DNA of 64,000 nucleotides, from NCBI GenBank assembly GCA_030446805.1, contig JAUJMO010000001.1:763241-827240 (forward strand), read 5' to 3'. The stretch comes from Caulobacteraceae bacterium (GTDB lineage Bacteria; Pseudomonadota; Alphaproteobacteria; Caulobacterales; Caulobacteraceae). This document shows positions 15,784-24,042 of the stretch, piece by piece; the first letter of the stretch is position 1, and the number at the start of each line of letters is the position of its first letter. The notes beneath the pieces are model-generated. The model was not told where the DNA came from and did no database searches. It was given only the letters and a program-made list of their open reading frames with translations. The position numbers were made by a program, and so were the translations under genes.

Positions 15784-16946
15784 ACCTGCCCCACCCTACC
15801 CGTCGATCGGTCCTGGCCGGCGGCCTGGCGCTGGGCGGCGCGGCCTGCTGGGCCTCGCCCATGGGCTGGGGCGTGCCCCAGCCCGAACGGCCGCGCCTGG
15901 TCGTGCTCGCCTTGGAGGGCGGCGCGGACGGACTGTCGCTCGCGCCTCCGGTGGGTGACGGGGCCTACCACGGCCTCAGAGGCAAGCTGGCGGTGCGCGA
16001 CCCGCTGCGCTTTGACGCCGATTTCGGTCTGCATCCCGAGCTCAAGCAGCTGGCCGGCATGGCCGAGGCGGGGGAGGTGCGGCTGGCGCCTGCGGCCGCC
16101 TCCCCTTCCCTCAGCCGCAGCCACTTCTGGGAGCAGGACGTGCTCCAGTCGGGGCTGGCCGATCCCAAGGCCATGCAGTCGGGCTGGCTGAACCGCGCGG
16201 TGGCGCACATGGGCACGGAGGCCCGGGTGCAGGCGGTCACGCTGGACGCCGCCGCCATGCGGGCCACCGCGGGCGAAGTGGCCTTCGCCTCCCCTTCCGC
16301 CGGCCTGGACGCCAACATGGCGTGGCGGTTGAAGGAGCTGTACCGCAACGAGCCCGAGCTTCTGCGCCTCGTCGAGGTGAGCCAGGCCGCCCAGGAGTTG
16401 GCCAGCGGCGGGCTCGCCGGGGTTGCATCCGGGGAGCCCGGCGAGGTGATCAATGCGCGCAAGGCGGGCCGCCTGCTGGCCTCGCCGGATGGTCCGAGCA
16501 CGGTCTACCTGACCTTGGGCGGCTTCGACACCCACGAGAACCAAGGGGCCGACGGCGGCCAGCTGGCCGGGCGGCTGCGTCTGGTCGACGCCGTGCTGGG
16601 CGCGCTCAAGACTGAAAGCGGCCCGGCCTGGGCCCAGACGGCCGTGATCGTGTTCACGGAGTTCGGCCGCACCGTGCGGCCCAACGGCGACGGCGGCACG
16701 GACCACGGCGCGGCCGGCACGGCCCTGCTGCTGGGCGGCGCGGTCAAGGCCGGTGGTCTGCTGGGCGACTGGCCCACGCTGGCCCGGCTGCACGATGGCC
16801 GCGACCTCCGGCCCGGGCTCGACCTGCGCAGTCTCTTCAAGGGCGTGCTGCACGAACACTGGGGCCTGCCGAAGCGGCTGCTCGAGACGGAGATCTTCCC
16901 GGACAGCGCGAGCGCACCCCTGCTGACGGGGCTGGCGCGGAGCTAG
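15780..16946 (+). CDS. DUF1501 family protein with twin-arginine signal
   Basis: A 388-residue protein of the DUF1501 family, related to the alkaline phosphatase/sulfatase fold. The N-terminus (TRRSVLAGGLALGGAA, RR at 8-9) fits a Tat signal, so it is likely exported folded, perhaps with a metal. Conserved parts: LVVLALEGGADGLS, LTLGGFDTHENQ and VIVFTEFGRTVRPNGDGGTDHGAAGTALLLGG, where the D-T-H and D-H residues are candidate metal ligands. It is coupled to DUF1800 upstream. Its 3' end overlaps the convergent membrane gene by 4 bp. Confidence 0.9.
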   Translation: MNLPHPTRRSVLAGGLALGGAACWASPMGWGVPQPERPRLVVLALEGGADGLSLAPPVGDGAYHGLRGKLAVRDPLRFDADFGLHPELKQLAGMAEAGEVRLAPAAASPSLSRSHFWEQDVLQSGLADPKAMQSGWLNRAVAHMGTEARVQAVTLDAAAMRATAGEVAFASPSAGLDANMAWRLKELYRNEPELLRLVEVSQAAQELASGGLAGVASGEPGEVINARKAGRLLASPDGPSTVYLTLGGFDTHENQGADGGQLAGRLRLVDAVLGALKTESGPAWAQTAVIVFTEFGRTVRPNGDGGTDHGAAGTALLLGGAVKAGGLLGDWPTLARLHDGRDLRPGLDLRSLFKGVLHEHWGLPKRLLETEIFPDSASAPLLTGLARS

Positions 16947-17284
16947 ACGGGCCTGGGGCGGAGCGTGGCCGTCAAAGCCGCAAGGCTGGCGAACAAGAGA
17001 CCGCCCGCGATCACCTGTGGCGCGGGCAGCACCAGCCAGGCGGCGGCGAAGAAGCCGGCCAGGACGAGGTCGCCACCGACGGCCAGAGCGCGGATCAGCC
17101 GGTCAGCCGGCGCGCGCAGGGCCGCGACGTTCAGCAGGGCCGTTGCGATGAAAGCCACGCCCGACAGCGCGAACCAGAGCACGTCCAGAGCCCACCGCGG
17201 CGCGGCGGACAGGAAGGCCAAGTGCCCGAAGCCGAGCAGCACGCCCAGAACGGCGAGGATCCAGGTCAGGCGGCGAGCCGTCAC
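16943..17284 (-). CDS. Four-helix membrane protein in the PadR operon
   Basis: A 113-residue hydrophobic protein with four predicted helices (about 8-28, 33-53, 65-85 and 88-106) and short loops. I do not recognise a named family. It overlaps the upstream gene by 4 bp (start 17284, previous stop at 17281), so it is part of the PadR-led operon and probably works with the membrane protein encoded before it. Confidence 0.7.
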   Translation of the reverse strand: MTARRLTWILAVLGVLLGFGHLAFLSAAPRWALDVLWFALSGVAFIATALLNVAALRAPADRLIRALAVGGDLVLAGFFAAAWLVLPAPQVIAGGLLFASLAALTATLRPRPV

Positions 17285-17901
17285 CCGGGCGTCCTCCGGC
17301 GCTCGAAGCGCCAGAACACGGCGCCGGCGCAGGCCAGACCCGCGATGAACACGAACTCCTCCAGCAGCAGAGCCGCGTAAAAAGCGTGCGGCGTTGCAGG
17401 CTCCTGCCGCAGCAGGGCTGCGTAGAAGGCCTGGGCCGACCCGATCTCGACGCCGCGGGGGAAGACCACCACGGCCCCCGCAAGCAGGGCGAACATTCCG
17501 GCGAGGAGGGTGAAGAAGAGGCGGAGCCTCCGCTTGGCCAGGCTCCAGCCAGCGCCGAGGTAGGCGCAGCCCAGCAGCACGGCGAGGCCGCTAAAGGGAG
17601 CAACCGCATCGTAGGCCTCGGGAGGGCGTCGAAGCCAGCCGCTGAGGTAGAACAGGAGCAGCCCAAGTGCGGCGGCTCCTCCCGCCACCCCCCAGCGGCC
17701 GAGCCTCAGCCAGTTCGACGGGACATGCGCGCCTTGCCGGTAGCCCGTCCAGACCGCCCCCAGCGCAAAGCCGAGCGCGGCGCCGTCATCTTCGATGTGA
17801 TCGAGCTCGGCAGCCATCCCCCGCGCCCAGGTGCGGCGTTCGGGCGGCATGACGTCCAGCGCGTGGCGGGCGAGGCGTTCGGCCAGGCTGCGGCGGATCA
17901 T
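17281..17901 (-). CDS. Membrane protein downstream of a PadR regulator
   Basis: A 206-residue protein. The first ~55 residues are soluble and charged (SLAERLARHALDVMPPERRTWARGMAAELDHI), resembling the cytoplasmic prefix often seen on membrane proteins controlled by PadR regulators. About five transmembrane helices follow from residue ~70 on. ATG at 17901 overlaps the PadR stop by 4 bp and was chosen over a longer frame that would run antisense to the regulator. Function is unknown; PadR-linked pairs are often involved in envelope stress or drug response. Confidence 0.72.
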   Translation of the reverse strand: MIRRSLAERLARHALDVMPPERRTWARGMAAELDHIEDDGAALGFALGAVWTGYRQGAHVPSNWLRLGRWGVAGGAAALGLLLFYLSGWLRRPPEAYDAVAPFSGLAVLLGCAYLGAGWSLAKRRLRLFFTLLAGMFALLAGAVVVFPRGVEIGSAQAFYAALLRQEPATPHAFYAALLLEEFVFIAGLACAGAVFWRFERRRTPG

Positions 17902-18206
17902 GCGCCGGCTCCGGCAAGCGCCGGATTGGGGGGCGCCAGGGGTTCGGCCTGTGCGAGCGCCAGGGCCAGGCCGGTCCCGGTCAGGCGATGCGCGTGTCGT
18001 TGAGGCCGGCCGGGCTTTTGCGAGGGGCGCCACTCGGACTCGAGCAGGCCTTGTTCGCTGAGGCGGATCAGCAAGGGATACAGCGTGCCTGAAGCCAGCC
18101 CAGTTTCCTTCGAAAGATCGTAGCCGTAGCGCCAAGTCTGCGGCTGGGCCGCAAGCGTAGCCAAGACGCGGCGGGTCTGGGCGGAAACGTTCGCGGGACG
18201 AGCCAT
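17898..18206 (-). CDS. PadR-family transcriptional regulator
   Basis: A 102-residue winged-helix protein of the PadR family: RRVLATLAAQPQTWRYGYDLSKETGLASGTLYPLLIRLSEQGLLESEW is the canonical helix-turn-helix with the GTLYPLL signature, followed by the GRPQRHAHRLTGTG wing. PadR proteins usually repress their own operon and dissociate on binding a small ligand. It is first in a three-gene operon with overlapping ends. A palindrome overlapping its promoter (18214-18231) is the probable autoregulatory site. ATG 18206 was preferred; a GTG at 18215 is also in frame. Confidence 0.92.
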   Translation of the reverse strand: MARPANVSAQTRRVLATLAAQPQTWRYGYDLSKETGLASGTLYPLLIRLSEQGLLESEWRPSQKPGRPQRHAHRLTGTGLALALAQAEPLAPPNPALAGAGA

Positions 18207-18241
18207 AGGCCTCACTCTACATGGGTAGAGTTAAGGGTCAA
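18207..18241 (-). promoter_or_regulatory. PadR operon promoter with embedded operator
   Basis: On the minus strand a -35 box TTGACC is followed by 16 bp and a -10 box TAGAGT. The 7-bp inverted repeat ACTCTAC-ATGG-GTAGAGT (18214-18231) covers the -10 and most of the spacer, the expected position for a PadR operator. The -10 ends only a few bases before the ATG at 18206, so the transcript would be almost leaderless. Confidence 0.7.
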
Positions 18242-18330
18242 GTGCTGGGACGCGGCGAACGGGAAAGCTCCAGACGGTGCGGAGACGATCCCGCGGGCTG
18301 GCGCTGGCTGACGCCGGCGGTGGCGGCTCT

Positions 18331-19800
18331 TCAGCCCCGGCGGACGGCGAGCGCCAGGTCGCGGGTGAAGGGTGGGGTGAAACAGGCCAGGCGCCCGGCC
18401 CGGCTCTCGGCTTCGACGACCCCCGCCGGCCGCCCCGCATCGGTGTCCCAGGCCTGGAGGCGGTAGCGGCCGTCCGTGAGCCCAGGGATCAGCAGCGAGG
18501 GCGTGATCGGGGCGCCGTCGGCCCGGAGGCGGCCGTCCGGGCCCAGCGTGTCGCGGCGGAGCAGGTGCACCACCGCCTGATCGGCGTCGCCGCACGCGTT
18601 GAGGTGGACGGGGCCGCTGGTGCGCGCTTCGAGGTTCAGGTTGCGCCGACGGAAGCTCGTCCAGTCGATCAGGGGCAGGAAGCCGGCCATCGCCTTTTGA
18701 GCGCGTCGCATGCCGTCGGTCAGCTTGTGGGGTCGGCGGTTCGGCCAGCGCATGCCTCCGCCCGCGCCGCCCGCGGCCAGGTGGGCCCAGCTCATGTGGC
18801 GGAAGTACTCGTCGTCGAACGGCTCCGGCAGCGTCAGCTTCTTGTCCTTGAAGCTGTGGATCGGACCATGCTCGGTGTCGAGGAAGGGGCGCTCGGGCGG
18901 CGTCTCGGCCAGGCACTCGCGCACGATCCGGCCCATGTCGCGGGCCGCGTCCACAGTGTTGCGCGGCCAGTCGATCGTGCGCGAGGCGTAGATGTGGATG
19001 GTGGCCCAATCCAGATCCGGGTGGCGCAGCACGGCGTCGGTCATGGCGGCGGCCTGGTGCGGCTTGAGGAGGAGCTCGGGTCCGAACAGGCTCACCGTTT
19101 GCGGGTGAGTGCGGCCGTAGAGCTTCTGTTCCAATGTGCGGACGTGGCTGGACAGGTCATGGATGAACTCGGGCCAGCTCTCCACCTGGTCGCCGGACTG
19201 GGCGGGGTGGATCTCGTTCCACAGGTCCCAGGCGAAGATCGCGCCCGAACCGCCCCAACGCTCCACCATGAAGGTCAGACGGTTCTTGATGGCCTGGCGC
19301 GTGCCCGTGCAGGTCAGCATCTCGGACGGATGGCGGGCGCAGCCGCCGTTCACCTGGGCGAAGGGATGATGCTTCCAGTGCAGCCACATCCAGAAGGTGT
19401 CGAAGGGCGTGAGCAGCAGGCGCATGCCCGTGCGCTCGCACAGGGCGATCAGGTCGTCCCAATAGCTGACCATGTTGGGCGCCCAGCGGCCTACGGGCTT
19501 TTCGATGTAGCGGTGCCGTTCCTGCGCGTACTCCAGCATGACCCGGATCACGGTCACGCCGTGGTCGACCATCCAGCGGAGCCTGGCTTCCACGCCGGCC
19601 GCGTCCTTGCGGCGGTACAGGCCGTCGATCTCGAACCAGCAAACCGCGTCGTTATGGCCGATGGGAGTGAAGGGGGCGCCGTGTTCGTCGACGAAATAGG
19701 GCGCACCGGGAGCGACCTGGATCCATGGGAGGGGCGAACCGCCTTGAGCCCCCTCGCCGAACGCGGGGCCGTGCTGGTCGATGTGCGAACCGTCCCTCAT
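18331..19800 (-). CDS. GH5-like glycoside hydrolase (cellulase superfamily)
   Basis: A 489-residue protein with a (beta/alpha)8-type glycosidase pattern. The probable acid/base glutamate is E196 in FAWDLWNEIHP and the probable nucleophile is E310 in FLDTEHGPIHS, both in the arrangement of clan GH-A enzymes such as endoglucanases and mannanases. The segment HWKHHPFAQVNGGCARHPSEM between them would shape the substrate cleft. The last ~100 residues look like a beta-rich accessory domain. No signal peptide is seen, so it may act inside the cell. The exact family and substrate remain uncertain. Confidence 0.75.
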   Translation of the reverse strand: MRDGSHIDQHGPAFGEGAQGGSPLPWIQVAPGAPYFVDEHGAPFTPIGHNDAVCWFEIDGLYRRKDAAGVEARLRWMVDHGVTVIRVMLEYAQERHRYIEKPVGRWAPNMVSYWDDLIALCERTGMRLLLTPFDTFWMWLHWKHHPFAQVNGGCARHPSEMLTCTGTRQAIKNRLTFMVERWGGSGAIFAWDLWNEIHPAQSGDQVESWPEFIHDLSSHVRTLEQKLYGRTHPQTVSLFGPELLLKPHQAAAMTDAVLRHPDLDWATIHIYASRTIDWPRNTVDAARDMGRIVRECLAETPPERPFLDTEHGPIHSFKDKKLTLPEPFDDEYFRHMSWAHLAAGGAGGGMRWPNRRPHKLTDGMRRAQKAMAGFLPLIDWTSFRRRNLNLEARTSGPVHLNACGDADQAVVHLLRRDTLGPDGRLRADGAPITPSLLIPGLTDGRYRLQAWDTDAGRPAGVVEAESRAGRLACFTPPFTRDLALAVRRG

Positions 19801-19831
19801 CCGCCCGCCCTAGGGCCGGTAAGTAGATGGC

Positions 19832-20821
19832 TCAAGCTTGACGGCGCTGGCGTCGGGGAAAGGGGTCGGGGGCGGCCTCGTGCTCGTCGAAACCGAAGCG
19901 TTCGAAGCCTTCGCGGAGCTCGGGGCTCATCGGCGCCTCCAGGATGAGCTGGCCGCTGGATGGGTGCGGGAGCGACAGCCGGCGCGCGTGGAGCTGCAGC
20001 TTGAGCCCGCCGGACAGGGCGGCGCTGGCCTCGTCGGCGTACTTGGGATCGCCCAGGATGGGATGGCCGATGGCCTTCATGTGGGCGCGGAGCTGGTGGG
20101 TGCGCCCGGTGAGCGGCCGCAGCGCCAGCCAGGTGGCGCGGTGGCCGGCCCGAGACACGGTCAGGTAGTCCGTCTCGGCGGGCTCGGCGCCGAACTCCTT
20201 GGGGTCGGCCGGGCGGACGAGCTCGCGATCGCCCACCCCGGACTTGACCAACGGCAATTCGATCGTGCCCTGGGCGGGCTTGGGCTCGCCCGCGACGATG
20301 GCCCAGTACAGCTTCTCCGCCCGGCGCTTAGCGAAGGCGCCGGACAGGCGGGCGGCGGCGGCGGGTGACTTGCCCAGGACCAGCACGCCGGAGGTGTCGC
20401 GGTCCAGCCGGTGCGTCAGGCGCGGCCGTTCCGTGCCTTCGCCCCAGGCCGAAAGCAGGCGGTCGATGTGCTTGGTGGTCTTGGTTCCGCCCTGCACCGC
20501 CAGCCCCGCCGGCTTGTTCAGCGCCAGGACCTCCTCGTCCTCGTACAGGACCAGCGACTTGACGTACGCGATGTCGCGCTCGGACAGTTCGGGACGGTCG
20601 CCGGGCTCCGGCGCGTCCGGCAGGGGCGGCACGCGGATCTGCGAGCCCGCCGCCAGGCGGGTGTCGGCCTTGGCGCGTCCTCCGTCCACGCGCACCTGGC
20701 CGGAGCGGATCAGCTTGGCCAGCTGGATATGGTTCAGGTGCGGCCAGCGCCGCTTGAAGAAGCGATCCAGCCGCACGCCGTCCTCGGCCTCGCCCACATA
20801 CAGAGTCTTCACCTCGCGCAT
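19832..20821 (-). CDS. RluC/RluD-type 23S rRNA pseudouridine synthase
   Basis: The 329-residue enzyme converts uridine to pseudouridine in large-subunit rRNA. An S4 RNA-binding domain fills about residues 12-65 (VRLDRFFKRRWPHLNHIQLAKLIRSGQVRVDG). The catalytic domain follows with VLALNKPAGLAVQGG, the catalytic aspartate D140 in THRLDRDTSGVLVLGKS, and GRTHQLRAHMKAIGHPILGDPKY. ATG at 20821 starts the S4 region naturally; the longer frame upstream overlaps the lipoprotein gene antisense. Which uridine is modified cannot be said; RluC is the nearest type. Confidence 0.9.
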   Translation of the reverse strand: MREVKTLYVGEAEDGVRLDRFFKRRWPHLNHIQLAKLIRSGQVRVDGGRAKADTRLAAGSQIRVPPLPDAPEPGDRPELSERDIAYVKSLVLYEDEEVLALNKPAGLAVQGGTKTTKHIDRLLSAWGEGTERPRLTHRLDRDTSGVLVLGKSPAAAARLSGAFAKRRAEKLYWAIVAGEPKPAQGTIELPLVKSGVGDRELVRPADPKEFGAEPAETDYLTVSRAGHRATWLALRPLTGRTHQLRAHMKAIGHPILGDPKYADEASAALSGGLKLQLHARRLSLPHPSSGQLILEAPMSPELREGFERFGFDEHEAAPDPFPRRQRRQA

Positions 20822-20870
20822 AGGCCGTATATGCGCCGTGCCGTGGTCGCCTGCGAGGGGTCCCGCCGAC

Positions 20871-21341
20871 CTAGGCGGGTACCAAGCGGGGGCCCACGGT
20901 GGCGATGACCTCCTGCGCGTCATAGGCGCCCTCGGCGCGGGGGCCGGAGCCGGTGCGGATCTGCAGGCTGGTCGCGGCGCGAGGGCGGGCGAAGTCGCCC
21001 AGCTGGAAACCGATGCCCGCGCCGAAGCTGGACGCAGAACGGCGGCCGAAGCTGAAGTTGCTGCCGCCCAGCGAGATGGTCGGACCGCCTCCATGGCCTC
21101 GGTCCGTCTCGGTGAAGCGATCCTCGACCACGAACCACTGGCGCCCGTCGCGTAGCGTCAGGTGCGCGGCCCGAACCAGGGCCTGGTCGAAGGCGTAGTC
21201 GGGGCCGCCGCGGCCTTCAAAGCTGACCCGGTAGCGATCCTCCGTGATGCGGGTCTCGGCTACGCCGCCGGCCGGCGCACCGTAGGGCGTGGCGCAGGCG
21301 CCCAACGCCAGGGCAAGCAGAAGGGGAAGGACACGCTTCAT
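20871..21341 (-). CDS. CC0125/CC1285-type lipoprotein
   Basis: A 156-residue lipoprotein: signal peptide MKRVLPLLLALALGAC with lipobox LGAC, then ATPYG and the family core ETRITEDRYRVSFEGRGG, ALVRAAHLTLRDGRQWFVVEDR. This pattern is known from uncharacterised Caulobacter envelope lipoproteins. The middle holds a Gly/Ser-rich stretch (GGGPTISLGGSNFSFG) and another serine-rich turn. Its ATG overlaps the stop of the upstream pseudouridine synthase gene by one base (TGATG). No function is known. Confidence 0.8.
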   Translation of the reverse strand: MKRVLPLLLALALGACATPYGAPAGGVAETRITEDRYRVSFEGRGGPDYAFDQALVRAAHLTLRDGRQWFVVEDRFTETDRGHGGGPTISLGGSNFSFGRRSASSFGAGIGFQLGDFARPRAATSLQIRTGSGPRAEGAYDAQEVIATVGPRLVPA

Positions 21342-22087
21342 CAGGGAACTCCGGAAGTAGGCGGACTATAGCTCAGGTCGGCGGCCGCGAGCATGGACTC
21401 AAGGTCGCGGGGGATCGGGGCTTCAAGGCTGCGCGTACCCCCTTCAGGGTGGGGGAAGGTCAGCCTGCGCGCGTGCAGCATGAGCCGTGGAACCGGCTGG
21501 CCCGCCATGGCCAGGGCGCCGCCATAGCGCGGGTCACCAAGGATAGGGCGGCCGAGGTGGGCGAGATGCACCCGCAGCTGGTGCATGCGCCCGGTGACCG
21601 GCTCCAGCTCGACCAGGGCCGCGCCGGGGTTGGCGACCAGCACGCGGTAGCGCGTCAGCGCGGGCTGCGCGTCGGGGTGGTTCGGGGCGGCGGGTCGGGA
21701 CCAGGCCTCCCGTCCCTGCTCCTCCCGGCGAAGGGGGACGTCGATCTCGCCCGAAGGGGGATCGAGCGGCCCGGCGGTTAGGGCCAGGTAGGTCTTGCGG
21801 AAACGGCGGGCCATGAGCGCCTTCCCCAGGAAGCTGGCCGCGGGTTGAGACCGAGCCGCCAGGATGACGCCGGAGGTATCCCGATCGAGGCGATGCACGA
21901 GCTGGGGCTTGCGGCCGGAGGGCTTGGTCCAGGCGGCGAGCAGGTGGTCGAGCGTGCGGTGCTGGCCGCGACCACCCTGGGCGGACAGCCCCGCGGGCTT
22001 GTTCAAGGCCAGGATGTGTGCGTCCTCGTGGATGACCAGAGCGCGCGCATAGGCGAGCTCGTCGGGGGTGAGGGGGGGAGAGCTCAC
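21341..22087 (-). CDS. RluA-family pseudouridine synthase without an S4 domain
   Basis: A 248-residue enzyme of the RluA family with the catalytic domain only: ILALNKPAGLSAQGG, catalytic D68 in LVHRLDRDTSGVILAARS, and TGRMHQLRVHLAHLGRPILGDPRYGG. Lacking the N-terminal S4 domain, it is like RluA or TruC-type enzymes rather than RluC. It is similar in sequence to the other synthase at 19832, suggesting an old duplication, with the lipoprotein gene between them. A palindromic repeat pair lies immediately upstream. Confidence 0.88.
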   Translation of the reverse strand: MSSPPLTPDELAYARALVIHEDAHILALNKPAGLSAQGGRGQHRTLDHLLAAWTKPSGRKPQLVHRLDRDTSGVILAARSQPAASFLGKALMARRFRKTYLALTAGPLDPPSGEIDVPLRREEQGREAWSRPAAPNHPDAQPALTRYRVLVANPGAALVELEPVTGRMHQLRVHLAHLGRPILGDPRYGGALAMAGQPVPRLMLHARRLTFPHPEGGTRSLEAPIPRDLESMLAAADLSYSPPTSGVP

Positions 22088-22103
22088 GCTGCCCCCAGAA
22101 GGA

Positions 22104-22239
22104 CGTCACCCTCGGACTTGTTCCGAGGGCCCATTGCGCCCCTATGTGATGTGTTGCGATTGCGCCAGCACACCTGTGTCGCTCCCATTTGTTCCGCCTG
22201 AACGGATCCTGGACCCTCGGAACAAGTCCAAGGGTGACG
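22104..22239. repeat. Inverted pair of ~30-bp palindromic (REP-type) repeats
   Basis: The left arm (22104-22133) and the reverse complement of the right arm (22210-22239) agree at about 28 of 30 bases. Each arm contains its own hairpin (CCCTCGGA...TCCGAGGG). The 76 bp between them encode nothing. This is the layout of a bipartite REP element. The right arm lies three bases after the rarA stop and may act as its terminator. Confidence 0.75.
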
Positions 22240-22241
22240 CT

Positions 22242-23555
22242 CTATTTCGACTGGTCACTGAGTCGCCGCCGCAGTTCGGCCCAACGCTCCAGCCGGTCCC
22301 TGATCGCGGCCTCCCTCCCCTCGCCTTTCGGGTCGTAGAATCGGGCGCGCTCCATGGCGTCGGGAAAGTAGTTCGCGCCGGAGAAGCCTTCGGGCAGGTC
22401 ATGGTCGTAGGCGTAGCCCTTTCCATAGCCCAGCTCCTGCATCAGCTTGGTGGGGGCGTTGCGGATGTGGTCGGGCGGGGGCAGCGAGCCCGTCTCGCGC
22501 GCGGCCCGCTGGGCGGCCTTGAAGGCCGTGTAGACGGCGTTGCTCTTGGGGGCGGTGGCTAGGTGCACCACCGTCTGGGCGAGGCCGATCTCGCCCTCGG
22601 GAGAGCCCAGGAAGTCGTAGGCGTCCTTGGCGGCCACCGCGATCATCAGTGCGGTCGGGTCGGCGGCCCCGATGTCCTCCATGGCGGCCCGGACCAGGCG
22701 GCGCGCGACGTAGAGCGGGTCCTCGCCGCCGGCCAGCATGCGCGCGAGCCAGTAGAGCGCCGCGTCCGGGTCGCTGCCGCGGATCGACTTATGCAGGGCG
22801 GAGATGGTGTCGTAGTGGCCCTCCCGGTCCTTGTCATAGGCCGGCGCGCGCCGCTGCAAGAGACGACCCAGGTCGGCGGTGGAAAGCGGTTCGGAGGGAC
22901 CGATCGCGAACAGGGTCTCGGCGAGGGTCAGCAGGTAACGGCCGTCGCCGTCCGCCAAGGCCAGCAGCGCGGTCCGGGCCTCCCGCCCGAGCGGCAGCGA
23001 ACGACCGGCGTCCGCCTCGGCGCGGGCCAACAGCTGCTGGAGCGCCGCCTCGTCCAGCCGCTTCAGCACGAACACCTGGCAGCGCGACAACAACGCCCCG
23101 TTCAGCTCGAAGCTGGGGTTCTCGGTCGTGGCCCCCACCAGCGTCACGATCCCCTCCTCCACGAAGGGCAGGAAGCCGTCCTGCTGGGCGCGGTTGAAGC
23201 GATGGATCTCGTCAACGAACAGCAGGGTGCTCTGGCCGGCGAGCCTGCGGCCCCGCGCCGTCTCGAAAGCCTTTTTCAGGTCGGCCACGCCGGAGAAGAC
23301 GGCCGAGAGCTGCTGGAATTCATAGCCGGCCTCCGCGGCCAGCAGGCGGGCGATGGTGGTCTTGCCCGTACCGGGCGGGCCCCAGAGGATCATGGAAGCC
23401 AGCCGCCGCGCCTCCGCCATGCGCCGAACGGGGCCCTCGGGGCCCAGCAGGTGATCCTGGCCCACCACCGCGTCCAGCCGCTGGGGGCGCAGCCGGTCGG
23501 CCAGGGGGCGCGGAGCCTGCGGTTCGAGCTTGGCGGCGGTGAAGAGATCGCTCAT
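22242..23555 (-). CDS. rarA: Replication-associated recombination protein A (RarA/MgsA), AAA+ ATPase
   Basis: A 437-residue AAA+ ATPase related to clamp-loader subunits that acts at stalled replication forks. It shows PLADRLRPQRLDAVVGQDHLLG at the start, Walker A GPPGTGKT (59-66), Walker B LLFVDEIHRF (DE at 115-116), sensor 1 GATTENPSFELNGALLSRC, and the RarA-specific C-terminal tetramerisation domain (ALYWLARMLAGGEDPLYVARRLVRAAMEDIG; LPPPDHIRNAPTKLM). ATG 23555 follows AAGGGGGGCAGG and gives the family start; longer frames upstream are antisense to the VOC gene. Length and motifs are normal. Confidence 0.95.
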   Translation of the reverse strand: MSDLFTAAKLEPQAPRPLADRLRPQRLDAVVGQDHLLGPEGPVRRMAEARRLASMILWGPPGTGKTTIARLLAAEAGYEFQQLSAVFSGVADLKKAFETARGRRLAGQSTLLFVDEIHRFNRAQQDGFLPFVEEGIVTLVGATTENPSFELNGALLSRCQVFVLKRLDEAALQQLLARAEADAGRSLPLGREARTALLALADGDGRYLLTLAETLFAIGPSEPLSTADLGRLLQRRAPAYDKDREGHYDTISALHKSIRGSDPDAALYWLARMLAGGEDPLYVARRLVRAAMEDIGAADPTALMIAVAAKDAYDFLGSPEGEIGLAQTVVHLATAPKSNAVYTAFKAAQRAARETGSLPPPDHIRNAPTKLMQELGYGKGYAYDHDLPEGFSGANYFPDAMERARFYDPKGEGREAAIRDRLERWAELRRRLSDQSK

Positions 23556-23589
23556 CCTGCCCCCCTTAGCAGACCGAGGGAGGGGCGAC

Positions 23590-24030
23590 ATGGACCCAGC
23601 GGAAGCCGAGGCGATGGGGCCGGCCGGAGGCGTCACGCCGCATCTGACCATTGGTGGACAACGCGGCGCTCAGGCGATCGATTGGTATGGCCGCGCCTTT
23701 GGCGCGGAGCTCGCCATGCAGCCCATCAAGGCGGAGGACGACGTGCGCATCATGCATGCGCACGTCGTCCTCAACGGCGGGTCCTTGATGCTGGCCGACG
23801 ACTTTCCCGAGCACCACAGCCTGGTCGAGGCCGGGCCGCCCACCGGAGTGGTGATCCACCTGCAGGTTCCCGACGCCGATGCGGCGTGGGCGCGGGCGCT
23901 CGCCGCGGGTGCGGAGGTGACCATGCCGCTGGCCGACCAGTTCTGGGGCGACCGCTACGGTCAGCTGCGGGACCCCTTCGGGCACCGTTGGTCCATCGGC
24001 GGGCCGTCCAAGGCTCAGCCTGCGGGCTGA
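23590..24030 (+). CDS. VOC (glyoxalase/PhnB-like) superfamily protein
   Basis: A 146-residue protein of the vicinal-oxygen-chelate fold, PhnB-like branch: VTPHLTIGGQRGAQAIDWYGRAFGAEL, then IMHAHVVLNGGSLMLADD and DQFWGDRYGQLRDPFGHRWSIG at the end. PhnB-like proteins are often of unknown function; some bind metal or small molecules. ATG at 23590 follows GGGAGGGGCG. It is divergent from rarA by 34 bp and convergent with the protease gene. Confidence 0.85.
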   Translation: MDPAEAEAMGPAGGVTPHLTIGGQRGAQAIDWYGRAFGAELAMQPIKAEDDVRIMHAHVVLNGGSLMLADDFPEHHSLVEAGPPTGVVIHLQVPDADAAWARALAAGAEVTMPLADQFWGDRYGQLRDPFGHRWSIGGPSKAQPAG

Positions 24031-24042
24031 GCCGGACCGGGG

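Noticed and set aside
18277-19947. 556-codon plus-strand frame opposite the glycoside hydrolase
   Set aside because: Antisense shadow without protein features; the minus strand has catalytic motifs.
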